From Rheinheimera oceanensis (GTDB lineage Bacteria; Pseudomonadota; Gammaproteobacteria; Enterobacterales; Alteromonadaceae), in assembly GCF_018831085.1 (NCBI RefSeq), contig NZ_JAGPNM010000012.1, positions 1 through 64,000 on the forward strand: DNA of 64,000 bases, written 5' to 3'. Positions 25,145-34,400 of this stretch are shown here, piece by piece. Both the position numbers and the translations under genes were made by a program. Under the pieces are notes generated by a model, which was not told where the DNA came from, made no database searches, and saw only the letters and a list, made by a program, of their open reading frames with translations. Position 1 is the first letter of the stretch, and every line of letters starts with the position of its first letter.

Positions 25145-26314
25145 TTACAGCTTGCCGCTTAGCTGGTTTATTCCCGGCGGTATCGGCGTTTTGGCAGGCT
25201 GCCCCAGAGCGAGGCGGGCGCTCTGCTTGGACTCCAGCTGCTGCAACGCAATGCGGATATCGGCAGTGTAATACAGTGAGGCAAAGCCTAAACGATTGCG
25301 GCCCAGGTTATGGAATACCATACCAAAGGCGATATCGCCGGCACTGAAGTCCTGGTGGTGTTCGGCAAAATAAGCAGCGGGTTTGCTGAACTCGTCGTCT
25401 ATCAGCAGCGCTCTTACCCGGCCTGGGCCGCCATGATAAGCCTGGATCAGCAGCAGCCGGTATATGTGCTCCTGTTTTTCTTCCGGCAGATGGCCAAAGC
25501 GTGTCAAAAATACCGGCCGTAGCATCCGGTGGTTGCGTTCAAACAGCCATAGCGCGCAATCTACCTGAGCAATACGGTGCAGTTGTTTATTGTTTGGTAC
25601 TTTGCAATCTTTCAGTGCTTGAGGTGTCAGCTGCAGGATCCCTCTGGCGTTGGCTTTTGAGTGTGCTTCGCGTACGCCACCACTTTCGATAATTAACATG
25701 CCGGCCAGATCTGAAAGTAAGTTGTCGGGCAGACTGATGCGCTTTTGCTGCACCCGGCGGGCGTGCACCAGGCGCAGGGTGTCATGCAATGAGGCTTGCT
25801 TGTCAGGGCTGCCCACTTTAATACCATCCCAGTTTCCAGACAAGCGGCCGTCCGGGTGCTCTCCCAGATAGCGGGATATGGCCAGAGGTAAATCTACATA
25901 GGGCTGATGACAGCGAATAGCAAAAGGGTAACCCAGGGTCTGGCTATTGCCTTCTACCCAGGCATGAACCACACCTTGTTGTGCCATGCCCTGACGGGTT
26001 TGATTCAGAATTAGCTGGGTTTGCAACGAGTCGGCAGCGTCTTCAATAAACTGCAGAAAATTACCACGCATATCAAACAATAGATGGCGGTTGCGCTCAG
26101 TGCAATGACCTGAGCGGGTAAGGATCCAGCGCCGTACATTCATCACATTGTCATACACGCCTTTGCTTTCTGCATAAGGCTTGCTACGCACGACCTCAGC
26201 CCAGTTCTGGTAGGGGAACACTGGCTCTTGTGCCAAAGCGTTTTGCGCTGACACGCATCCAAATAGCGTAGCAACGGCAAGTGCCCGGTATTTGCTATAT
26301 AGCTTGGATCCCAT
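25145..26314 (-). CDS. Periplasmic lytic-transglycosylase-like (SLT) protein
   Basis: I start at ATG 26314 (MGSKLYSKYRALA...), which has CGGAG at proper spacing and gives a signal peptide ending ALAQ; the ATG at 26362 lacks a site. 389 residues. The SLT core is in the second half: GMLIIESGGVREAHSKANARGILQLTP holds the catalytic glutamate and the GxxQ-type block, and YHGGPGRVRALL matches the later AYNAGP-like motif. The N-terminal half has no known domain. It probably cleaves peptidoglycan, or is a divergent relative that only binds it. Confidence 0.78.
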   Translation of the reverse strand: MGSKLYSKYRALAVATLFGCVSAQNALAQEPVFPYQNWAEVVRSKPYAESKGVYDNVMNVRRWILTRSGHCTERNRHLLFDMRGNFLQFIEDAADSLQTQLILNQTRQGMAQQGVVHAWVEGNSQTLGYPFAIRCHQPYVDLPLAISRYLGEHPDGRLSGNWDGIKVGSPDKQASLHDTLRLVHARRVQQKRISLPDNLLSDLAGMLIIESGGVREAHSKANARGILQLTPQALKDCKVPNNKQLHRIAQVDCALWLFERNHRMLRPVFLTRFGHLPEEKQEHIYRLLLIQAYHGGPGRVRALLIDDEFSKPAAYFAEHHQDFSAGDIAFGMVFHNLGRNRLGFASLYYTADIRIALQQLESKQSARLALGQPAKTPIPPGINQLSGKL

Positions 26315-26478
26315 ATCTGCTCCGGTGTTTCTATTACTGCTGTAGCGGTTGTTAACTGCCATTAAAAGGCGAGGCTGAACGCAGCCTTAATAAGTAAATA
26401 CAGTAAATCCTTTTCCCCGCCGTTACCAGAGGTGCTGACGAATATTGTTGCGCTTGCACAGTGATAGTTAAACCAAGC

Positions 26479-26520
26479 CTGAGGCAGATCAATATCAGCT
26501 GACACAGCAGGGTTTATCAT
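26479..26520 (+). promoter_or_regulatory. FNR/Anr-type promoter of hemN
   Basis: CTGAG-GCAG-ATCAA (26479-26492) matches TTGATnnnnATCAA at 8 of 10 positions. TATCAT (26515-26520) is the -10 and places the site at -41.5. hemN is activated by FNR or Anr in many Gammaproteobacteria, so the placement makes biological sense. Confidence 0.55.
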
Positions 26521-26559
26521 GGCTATTAGTCAATCGCCAGCAGTGTTAAAGAGGTTAAG

Positions 26560-27921
26560 ATGTTCGGCAGCAACTGGGACCCAAAGTTAATCAGCAAGTA
26601 TAATATTAATGGCCCGCGTTACACCTCTTACCCCACAGCGCTGGCGTTAAGTACTGATTTTGATAAAACGCTGCTCCCGATTGCAATAGGGCAAGGCCCG
26701 GACCAGCTTAGCCTTTATGTCCATATCCCGTTTTGCCATAAGCTGTGTTACTACTGCGGTTGCAATAAGGTGGTAACCCGGCATCAGCATAAAGCCGACA
26801 GCTATCTGGATGCGCTGGCAGAGGAGATGGTGTTGTACCGTCCGTTTTTGGCGCAAAAGCAGATTACTCAGCTGCATTTGGGTGGTGGTACGCCAACTTT
26901 TTTAACTGAAGTGCAACTTAGTCGTTTAATGGCGCTGCTGCACAGCAACTTTGCGATAGAGCCGGATGCGGAAATCAGCATTGAAATCGACCCGCGCAGT
27001 TGCGATGACAGTAAACTGGCGCATTTACGTACGCTGGGCTTTAACCGGGTGAGTTTTGGCGTGCAGGATTTAGATGAAAAAGTACAAATTGCCATTAACC
27101 GTGTGCAGGACACCGCACTTATCTGCCATCAGGTGCAGCTTAGCCGCCAACTGGGGTTTAACTCGGTTAATCTTGATCTGGTATATGGTTTGCCCTTCCA
27201 GCAGCCAGATAGTTTTGCCTGCACGCTGGATGAAATTATCCGCCTGAACCCAGACCGTATTTCGTTATTCAGCTATGCGCATTTGCCTGAGCGTTTTGCT
27301 GCCCAGCGCAAGCTGGACAACGCCAGCCTGCCAGATGCCACGCTTAAACTGCAGCTACAATGCATGGCCATTAAAGCCTTTATGGCGGCCGGTTATCAGT
27401 TTATTGGTATGGACCATTTTGCCCGGCCCGATGATGCGCTGGCTAAAGCTCAGCTTGCCGGTAAGCTGCAGCGTAATTTTCAGGGCTATACTACTGCCGG
27501 ACAAAATGCCCTGATTGGTCTTGGCGTGTCCGCCATCAGCCAGGTAAATGGGGTACTGTGGCAAAATAGTAAAGAACTACCGGCATATTATGCGGCTATT
27601 GCTGCCAGCCAGTTGCCGGTTGAACGCGGTTTTAGCTTAAGCGCTGATGACAAACTACGGGCAGCACTTATCAGCCAGTTAATTTGCCACTTTGAGCTGG
27701 ACATAGAAACATTCAGCCGCCAGTGGTGCTTGCATGGTTTCTGGCAATACTTTGCCCCGGCACTTGAGCGCTTGCAGCCGTTTATGGAAGATGGCCTGGT
27801 TGAGGTCTATGCCGGGCGGATACATGTAACCGCAGCAGGGCGCTTGTGGGTGCGCAGTATTTGCGCCTGCTTTGATGCTTATTTAAGCCAGGGCCAGCAG
27901 CGTTATTCAAAGGTGATTTAG
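26560..27921 (+). CDS. hemN: Oxygen-independent coproporphyrinogen III dehydrogenase
   Basis: 453 residues. The radical-SAM cluster motif HIPFCHKLCYYCGC gives C59-x3-C63-x2-C66. GPRYTSYPTAL is the HemN N-terminal substrate/SAM block, and GGGTPTFL and FGVQDLDEKVQIAINR follow as in E. coli HemN. It decarboxylates coproporphyrinogen III to protoporphyrinogen IX for heme under low oxygen. Cytosolic. Monocistronic, with an FNR-like promoter. Length matches the true HemN type (about 455), not the shorter HemW. Confidence 0.95.
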   Translation: MFGSNWDPKLISKYNINGPRYTSYPTALALSTDFDKTLLPIAIGQGPDQLSLYVHIPFCHKLCYYCGCNKVVTRHQHKADSYLDALAEEMVLYRPFLAQKQITQLHLGGGTPTFLTEVQLSRLMALLHSNFAIEPDAEISIEIDPRSCDDSKLAHLRTLGFNRVSFGVQDLDEKVQIAINRVQDTALICHQVQLSRQLGFNSVNLDLVYGLPFQQPDSFACTLDEIIRLNPDRISLFSYAHLPERFAAQRKLDNASLPDATLKLQLQCMAIKAFMAAGYQFIGMDHFARPDDALAKAQLAGKLQRNFQGYTTAGQNALIGLGVSAISQVNGVLWQNSKELPAYYAAIAASQLPVERGFSLSADDKLRAALISQLICHFELDIETFSRQWCLHGFWQYFAPALERLQPFMEDGLVEVYAGRIHVTAAGRLWVRSICACFDAYLSQGQQRYSKVI

Positions 27922-27954
27922 TGCGCGCGACAGCAAATTTTCTTTTGCCAACGC

Positions 27955-28015
27955 TTGTACTGTGGTGAATTAGGGCCCATTATGCGCTTACGTAAACCTG
28001 CTTAGCAGATTACGT
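27955..28015 (+). promoter_or_regulatory. Possible promoter and 5' hairpin of the leader-secDF operon
   Basis: TTGTAC (27955-27960), 17 bases, CATTAT (27978-27983) would start transcription near 27990. Exactly there begins a hairpin, ACGTAA-AC-CTGC-TTA-GCAG-A-TTACGT (27990-28015). Flanking AGGGC and GCCCT could extend it if transcription started earlier. A 5' stem may stabilise the mRNA. The promoter match is moderate. Confidence 0.35.
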
Positions 28016-28035
28016 GCCCTGTAAAATGAGGTGTT

Positions 28036-28347
28036 ATGCGCTGGCTGAGTAGTTTTGCCATACTGTTTTATCTAAGCTTATTGTGTACGCCGCAAGAATT
28101 TTCTGTGCACGATCCACGCTTATCACCGCTGGCAGATACACAATTTCATGCAGTAAACCCCTCACTGCATCAGCATACGCTGAACACACCCCAAGACAAA
28201 GACGATGACCCCCAACCTGTAGTAATACCTGTAAAACGCAGTGTGGTGTTTAGTGCATCTTCTGTTATCCCTGCGGTATTGTCTGTACTGCATTCATCCG
28301 TTTTCCTTACTCCGCAACAAGCCAGAGCACCGCCGCTATTCTCCTGA
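28036..28347 (+). CDS. Putative RAPP-type translation-arrest leader peptide controlling secDF
   Basis: 103 residues, ATG with GAGG at 28028-28031. Residues 5-17 (SSFAILFYLSLLC) form a hydrophobic signal segment, followed by a polar, proline- and histidine-rich middle and a second apolar stretch (about 69-92). The chain ends QQA-R97-A98-P99-P100-LFS-stop. RAPP near the C-terminus, an N-terminal export signal and a position just upstream of secD are the three features of the secDF-linked arrest peptides ApdA and ApdP known from other phyla. I infer that nascent-chain export pulls the stall open, so poor export prolongs stalling and raises secDF expression. I recognise no homologue by sequence beyond the motif. 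Confidence 0.72.
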   Translation: MRWLSSFAILFYLSLLCTPQEFSVHDPRLSPLADTQFHAVNPSLHQHTLNTPQDKDDDPQPVVIPVKRSVVFSASSVIPAVLSVLHSSVFLTPQQARAPPLFS

Positions 28348-28551
28348 AGTTAGAGCTTAACCCGGCAAACTGATTACATATTTTACGTGCTAGCCGCGCA
28401 CTTTATTTGTGCTTGCACGGTATTCAGCCGGTTACAAATCACACTTTGCCTTTTCTGTTATTAACCACCGGCGTGGTTGTCGCAAAGTGTTGCACAGTCT
28501 TGCAGTTGCCGTATCGCTGGCGGCTGTAAGGAAGAATGTAAGGATAAACTG
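28303..28551 (+). promoter_or_regulatory. RNA leader able to mask the secD ribosome-binding site
   Basis: secD has two copies of GTAAGGA before its ATG (28526-28532, and 28538-28544 at SD distance). TTCCTTAC inside the leader ORF (28303-28310, codons 90-92) is perfectly complementary to GTAAGGAA (28526-28533) and pairs over 7 bases with the second copy. ATTCTCCT (28338-28345, at the leader stop) can pair with AGGAAGAAT (28529-28537) with one bulge. A ribosome stalled on the RAPP codons (28324-28335) would cover the second of these. A nested hairpin lies between: CACTTTGC/GCAAAGTG (28442-28489) enclosing AACCAC-CGGC-GTGGTT. Confidence 0.5.
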
Positions 28552-30405
28552 ATGTTAAATAAAAACCCTGCCTGGCGCTATGTGCTGGTGATTAGCATGT
28601 TATTGCTGGCACTGGTATATGCACTGCCAAACTTATATCCGGAAGATCCGGCGCTGAATATCAGCGCTACCCGCGGAGGCACTGTTGCAGAGCAAACCCG
28701 CTTGCAACTGGAACAAGGCTTCCGCGCTGCCAATATTGTGGCTAAATCGGTGGTGTTGGAAGAAGGCCAAATTCTGGCCCGTTTTAACAGTACCGAAGAT
28801 CAGCTGCAGGCGCGTGAAATTGCCAACCAGCAGTTGGGGGCAAATTTTATTACCGCACTTAACCTGGCACCGGCCACGCCCGGTTGGTTAACCGCCATTG
28901 GTGCTACGCCGATGAACCTGGGCCTGGACTTGCGCGGCGGCGTACACTTTTTGCTGGCGGTAGATATGAAAGCCGCACTGGATAAAAACCTGAACGACAT
29001 GGTGCAAACTTTCCGCGCCGACTTGCGTGAAGATAAAATCCGCTACCGCAATGTGCAGGCCGACATTGGACGTGGCCAGGTACAGATTACTTTTCGCAGC
29101 GCTGAGGATTTGGCTGCTGCCGAAGCAGCGTTAAAACAGCGTGATCGTGAGTTGGTATTTACCACCGGCAGCGACAACCAGACTTTGCTGGTTAGCCTTA
29201 GCGAAAACCGCTTAAAAGAGATCCGTGAATATGCGCTGGAACAAAACATTACCATTATCCGTAACCGGGTAAATGAAATTGGCGTGGCCGAGCCGTTAGT
29301 ACAGCGCCAGGGGGCAGATCGCATCGTGGTGCAATTGCCCGGAGTGCAAGACACAGCGCAGGCGAAAGAAATACTTGGCGCTACAGCATCGCTGGAATTT
29401 CGTCTGGTAGACACAGACGGCGATTTAGCTGCCGCGCTTGAAGGCCGGGTGCCGCCAAATTCAGAGTTATATTACAGCCGTGATGGCCGCCCGGTGCTGC
29501 TGGAAAAACGCATTATGCTTACCGGCGATCATATTACCGGCGCCAGTTCGGGTTATGACGAATACAGCCGGCCGCAGGTAAATATTAAGCTGGATGCTAA
29601 AGGTGGCAGCTTACTTTCAGCCAGTACAAAAGACACGATAGGCCGGCGTATGGCCTCGGTATTTATTGAATATAAGCCCGGCACTGAAATAGGCGCTGAC
29701 GGCAACCCTGTACTGATTAAACAGCAGGAAGTGATTAACGACGCCACCATTCAGGCACGTTTGGGCCGCGACTTTGTGATTACCGGTATTAACTCGCCGG
29801 CAGAAGCACAAAACCTGGCCACCTTACTGCGTGCCGGCGCTTTGATTGCTCCCATTCAGATTATTGAAGAGCGCACCATAGGCCCCAGTTTAGGTAAAGA
29901 AAATATCGAGCTTGGCATAACCGCTATTCAGTGGGGCATGGTTGTGGTGCTGTTGTTTATGGCGGTGTATTACAAAGCCTTCGGCATGGTAGCCAATATA
30001 GCACTGGTAGCCAATCTGGTCCTGCTGGTTGGGGTTATGTCACTGATCCCCGGTGCAACCCTAACCTTACCGGGTATGGCCGGTATAGTACTAACGGTAG
30101 GTATGGCGGTAGATGCCAATGTGCTTATTTTTGAACGTATCCGTGAAGAGTTGTTGGAAGGGCGCTCGGTGCAGCAGGCTATTCATCATGGCTATGACCG
30201 TGCTTTTGCCACTATTGCTGACTCTAACATTACCACCTTACTGGTAGCTCTGGTGCTGTTTGGCATTGGCACCGGGCCGGTAAAAGGCTTTGCAGTAACG
30301 CTGGCGATAGGCATTTTAACATCTATTTTTACGGCGGTAGTTGGCACCCGGTTATTAGTTAATTTAATTTGGGGTGGCCGCCGCGTGCAGTCACTACCGA
30401 TATAA
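28552..30405 (+). CDS. secD: Protein translocase subunit SecD
   Basis: 617 residues from ATG 28552; AAGGA at 28540-28544 fixes the start. An upstream TTG frame (28477) would add 25 residues of no family value. Features: TM1 (about 8-27), the large periplasmic P1 head, LGLDLRGGVHFLL (the D1/D2 block), then five membrane helices with IGPSLGKENIELG and GMAVDANVLIFERIREELLEG. With SecF it uses the proton gradient to pull substrates through SecYEG from the periplasmic side. yajC and tgt, its usual neighbours, are absent, so this may be a second secDF set. Confidence 0.96.
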   Translation: MLNKNPAWRYVLVISMLLLALVYALPNLYPEDPALNISATRGGTVAEQTRLQLEQGFRAANIVAKSVVLEEGQILARFNSTEDQLQAREIANQQLGANFITALNLAPATPGWLTAIGATPMNLGLDLRGGVHFLLAVDMKAALDKNLNDMVQTFRADLREDKIRYRNVQADIGRGQVQITFRSAEDLAAAEAALKQRDRELVFTTGSDNQTLLVSLSENRLKEIREYALEQNITIIRNRVNEIGVAEPLVQRQGADRIVVQLPGVQDTAQAKEILGATASLEFRLVDTDGDLAAALEGRVPPNSELYYSRDGRPVLLEKRIMLTGDHITGASSGYDEYSRPQVNIKLDAKGGSLLSASTKDTIGRRMASVFIEYKPGTEIGADGNPVLIKQQEVINDATIQARLGRDFVITGINSPAEAQNLATLLRAGALIAPIQIIEERTIGPSLGKENIELGITAIQWGMVVVLLFMAVYYKAFGMVANIALVANLVLLVGVMSLIPGATLTLPGMAGIVLTVGMAVDANVLIFERIREELLEGRSVQQAIHHGYDRAFATIADSNITTLLVALVLFGIGTGPVKGFAVTLAIGILTSIFTAVVGTRLLVNLIWGGRRVQSLPI

Positions 30406-30415
30406 GGAGCACACT

Positions 30416-31360
30416 ATGCAGGTATTTAACTTTGCCAAACCGCTGAATTTTATGCGGTTAAAATGGGCAGCGGTGGTGTTATCCACTTTGCTGGTGCTGG
30501 GCTCTTTTACTTCTATTGCTATAAATGGCATTAACTGGGGGTTGGATTTTACCGGTGGCACTGTCATTGAAGTTGGTTTTGCCAAACCAGCTGATTTAGT
30601 CGCCGTAAGGCAAACACTGACTAATGCCGGGTATGACGATGCCGTGGTACAGCTATTTGGTACCAGCCGCGATGTGTTGATCCGTATTCCGCTACGCCCC
30701 GATATTGCCCAGGCAGAGGTGGGCGATACCGTGCTGCAGGCACTGAACAGCCAACAGGCAGATGCGGTAACTATGCGCCGGGTAGAGTTTGTCGGGCCAA
30801 GTGTAGGCGAAGAGCTAAAACAAGACGGTGGCCTGGCCATGCTGATGGCACTGCTGGGTATTCTGGCGTATGTTGCCATGCGCTTTGAATGGCGCTTGTC
30901 GGTGGGGGCAGTAGCGGCGCTGGCACACGACGTTATTTTAACCCTGGGGTTGTTCTCAGTATTGCAGCTGGAATTTGATTTAACAGTGCTGGCCGCGATA
31001 CTGGCGCTGATAGGTTACTCGATTAACGATACCATAGTGGTGTTTGACCGTATTCGTGAAAGTTTCCGTAAGTTGCGTGAAACAACAGTAGCTGAAACTA
31101 TTAACGATGCCATTACCTCCACATTAAACCGCACGGTTATTACCTCTTTAACCACGGTACTGGTATTAGTGGTGTTGTTTTATATGGGCGGCGCGTTAAT
31201 ACACGGTTTTGCTACGGCACTGCTGTTTGGTATTGCGGTAGGTACTTATTCTTCAGTGTATGTTGCCAGTGCGATTGCTGAAATTCTCGGCATCAGCCGT
31301 GAAGATATGCTGCCACCGCCACCGGTAGATAAAGAAGGCGAGGGTATTGACGCGCTCTGA
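30416..31360 (+). CDS. secF: Protein translocase subunit SecF
   Basis: 314 residues from ATG 30416, preceded by AAGGAG; 10 bases after secD. NWGLDFTGGTVIEVGF is the SecF D-block, and GYSINDTIVVFDRIRESFRKLRE is the TM4/TM5 signature with the conserved aspartate. Six membrane helices. The tail DMLPPPPVDKEGEGIDAL is acidic and cytosolic. Ends the leader-secD-secF operon, followed at once by a strong terminator. Confidence 0.96.
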   Translation: MQVFNFAKPLNFMRLKWAAVVLSTLLVLGSFTSIAINGINWGLDFTGGTVIEVGFAKPADLVAVRQTLTNAGYDDAVVQLFGTSRDVLIRIPLRPDIAQAEVGDTVLQALNSQQADAVTMRRVEFVGPSVGEELKQDGGLAMLMALLGILAYVAMRFEWRLSVGAVAALAHDVILTLGLFSVLQLEFDLTVLAAILALIGYSINDTIVVFDRIRESFRKLRETTVAETINDAITSTLNRTVITSLTTVLVLVVLFYMGGALIHGFATALLFGIAVGTYSSVYVASAIAEILGISREDMLPPPPVDKEGEGIDAL

Positions 31361-31410
31361 CAAACAACAGGGCCCGGTAGCTTACCCGTAGCTTAATAGT
31401 GTTGTAATAA

Positions 31411-31440
31411 AAAACGCCCCGGTTATGCGGGGCGTTTTTT
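31411..31440. terminator. Bidirectional terminator between secF and the second RND pump
   Basis: AAAACGCCCCG, loop GTTATG, CGGGGCGTTTTTT. A-run before and T-run after allow use by both converging operons. Confidence 0.9.
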
Positions 31441-31464
31441 AGCGAACACCAGAGCTGACTACTA

Positions 31465-34400
31465 TCAGCTGGGATGCACTTCATCTGCCGCGTGTGCATC
31501 TGGAGCTTCTTTTTCCAGTTGTTGTAGCTTATGCTCCAGCCGCTTGGGTGAGCCGGTATTGCGTGCTATAGCAATATACATTACCGGCACTACATAGATT
31601 GTCATCAGTGTTGCCAGCGCCACGCCGGAGAAGATCACCATACCTATTACCATCCGGCTTTCTGAACCCGGGCCTGATGCGACTATCAGCGGGATACTGC
31701 TCATCGCGGTGGTAAAGGCTGTCATCACAATAGGGCGTAACCGCTGTGCTGCAGCTTGTTGAATGGCAGCAACAAATTCTACACCGGCATCGCGCAACTG
31801 GTTGGCAAACTCAACAATCAGAATACCGTTTTTCGCCACCAGGCCAATCAGCATAACCAGGCCAATCTGGCTGTAGATATTCAGTGTCATACCACTAAAA
31901 TACAGCCCCGATAAGGCGCCAACTAACCCCAGAGGCACCGTGACCATAATAACCAGCGGGTGAATAAAGCTTTCAAACTGCGCGGCCAGCACCAGATAAG
32001 TAATAAGCAGGGCCAGAATAAACACCATCAGGGTAGAGCTGCCGCTCTCCTGATACAGCAGCGACTCACCTTTGTAGTCAATACCAACGGTATCCTGTAT
32101 TTCAGTTTTAACCACGTTTTCCAGGTATTCCAGTGCTTCGCCCAGGCTGTAACCCGGTGCCATACTGGCAGTTAAGGTAATTGCCCGCATGCGGTTATAA
32201 CGGTTCAGGCTTGACGATGTAGCTTCTTCACGCAGTGTGACCAGGTTATCCAGCGGAATAAGTTCGTTTGAGGTATCCGAGCGCAGATACACATTGCTGA
32301 TACTGCCCGGCGAGCGGAAATCGTCATCCAGACCTTCAATAATAACGTCATATTCTTTACCGCGATCTAAGAAGGTGGTTACCCGGCGTCCGCCTAACAT
32401 GGCTTCTAAAGAACGGCCGATAGCACCGACAGAGATACCCAGATCGCCGGCACGTTCGGTGTCAATTTCAACCAGTATTTGCGGTACGGTTTCTTTATAG
32501 TCGTGATCCAGCATCAGAATATTAGGGTTTTCTGACGCTTTGCTGATCACAATGTCACGCCAGCGCGCCAGTTCTTCATAGGTATTACCCTGCAACACGA
32601 ACTGGATTGGCCGGCCACCGCCGCCACCGCCGCCCAGACCGCTGCGCATAAAGGTAAAGGCACGCACATCGGGGATCTCGTTAAGCTTTACACCCACTTC
32701 GCCCATTAATTCCTGTGTGCGCCGTTTGCCGTTATGCCAGTTTTCTGTGCCGACTATAGCAATACCGCCACTGTTACCCCAGCCAGGCACCCGTACCAGT
32801 AAGCGGTTAAATTCGCCGCCGTGGTAGTAGGGCATAAGTACATCTTCAATCAAACGCATATTGCGGCTGTTGCTGGTGTAGCTGGCGCCTTCAGCCGGGC
32901 TCATCATTACAAAAAAGGTACCGCGGTCTTCAACCGGTGCCAGCTCGCTGGGCAGTAGTTTTACCAGCATATAGCTGGCAGAAAAACACAATACAACCAC
33001 TATAATTACCGGCCAGCGTGTGGCGCACACCACGTCCAGCTGGCGCCGGTAAGCATTTTCCAGTTTATGAAAGGCGCTATGCAGCCACAGCCCCAGTTTG
33101 CTTTCGCGTTTCTGATGCGTCAGTAACTTACTACACAGCATGGGGGACAATGTAAGCGCCGTGACACTGGAAAATGCCACTGCGGCAGCTATGGCCAACG
33201 CAAACTCGGTAAACAGCTTGCCCAACTGGCCCTGCATAAACACCAGCGGCACAAACACTGAAATAAGCACCAGTGTGGTGGCGATAACCGCAAAACCAAC
33301 TTCACGAGCACCACGATATGACGCCAGCAGCGGATGTTCGCCTTGCTCAATCCGACGGTAAATGTTTTCCAGCACCACGATAGAGTCATCTACCACCAGG
33401 CCTATAGCTAAAACCATAGCCAGCAAGGTTAGTAGGTTGACAGAAAAGTCCAGTGCAAACAACACAGTAACCGCCGCGACCAGCGATACCGGTACTGTAA
33501 TGGCCGGAATAAAAGTGGCGCGGATATTACCTAAAAACAAAAAGATCACTACGATAACCAAAGCCATTGCTATGGCCAGGGTGTTGTATACTTCTTTAAT
33601 TGACTCGGCGATAAACAGCGAAGAATCATAACCCGGCTCAATGGTGGTACCTTCGGGCAGGGTGGGTTTAATCCGCTCCATTTCTGCCCGTGCGGCTTTA
33701 ACAACTTCCAGCGTATTGGCCTTTGACTGTTTAATGATACCTATACCAAGCAGATTTTTACCGTCGCCGCGAAACTCGCTTTCTTCATTTTCTGCAGTTA
33801 GCAATACATCGGCAACTTCACCCAACCGCACCAGATAATTATTGGCACCACGTTTTATTACCAGCTTGCGAAAATCTTCCTGTGATTTATAGGTGCGTAC
33901 TACGCGCACGGTAAAATCACGATCGGTAGATTTTATATTACCGGCAGGCAGCTCTACGTTTTCAGCCCGTAATACGCTTTCAATATCCTGTACGGTTACG
34001 CCGCGCGATGCCATGGCATCGCGGTCCAGCCAGATACGCATGGCGTAATCACGTGCACCGCCCAGTTGTAAACGGGCAACGCCGTCAACTACAGAGAAGC
34101 GCTCGACAATATAACGATCGGCGTAGTCGGTTAACTCCAGTGAGGTCATGGTTTCACTGTTTAGTACAAACCAGGCGATAGTGTCTTCATCGTCGCTGGC
34201 TTTGGACACTTCAGGCGGATCAGCCTGATCTGGCAGGTTGTTCAGCGCACGTGACACCCGGTCACGTACATCGTTGGCAGCAGAATCTATATCGCGTTCA
34301 ACGGCAAATTCAATAGAAATATTCGAGCGGCCATTACGGCTGACCGAGTTAATATTTTTAATACCTTCAACACCGCTGATGCGATCTTCCAGCAACTGGG

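Noticed and set aside
28477..28551. Upstream TTG-start extension of SecD by 25 residues
   Set aside because: The added text has three cysteines and no family match, while ATG 28552 has an ideal ribosome-binding site and gives the normal SecD N-terminus.
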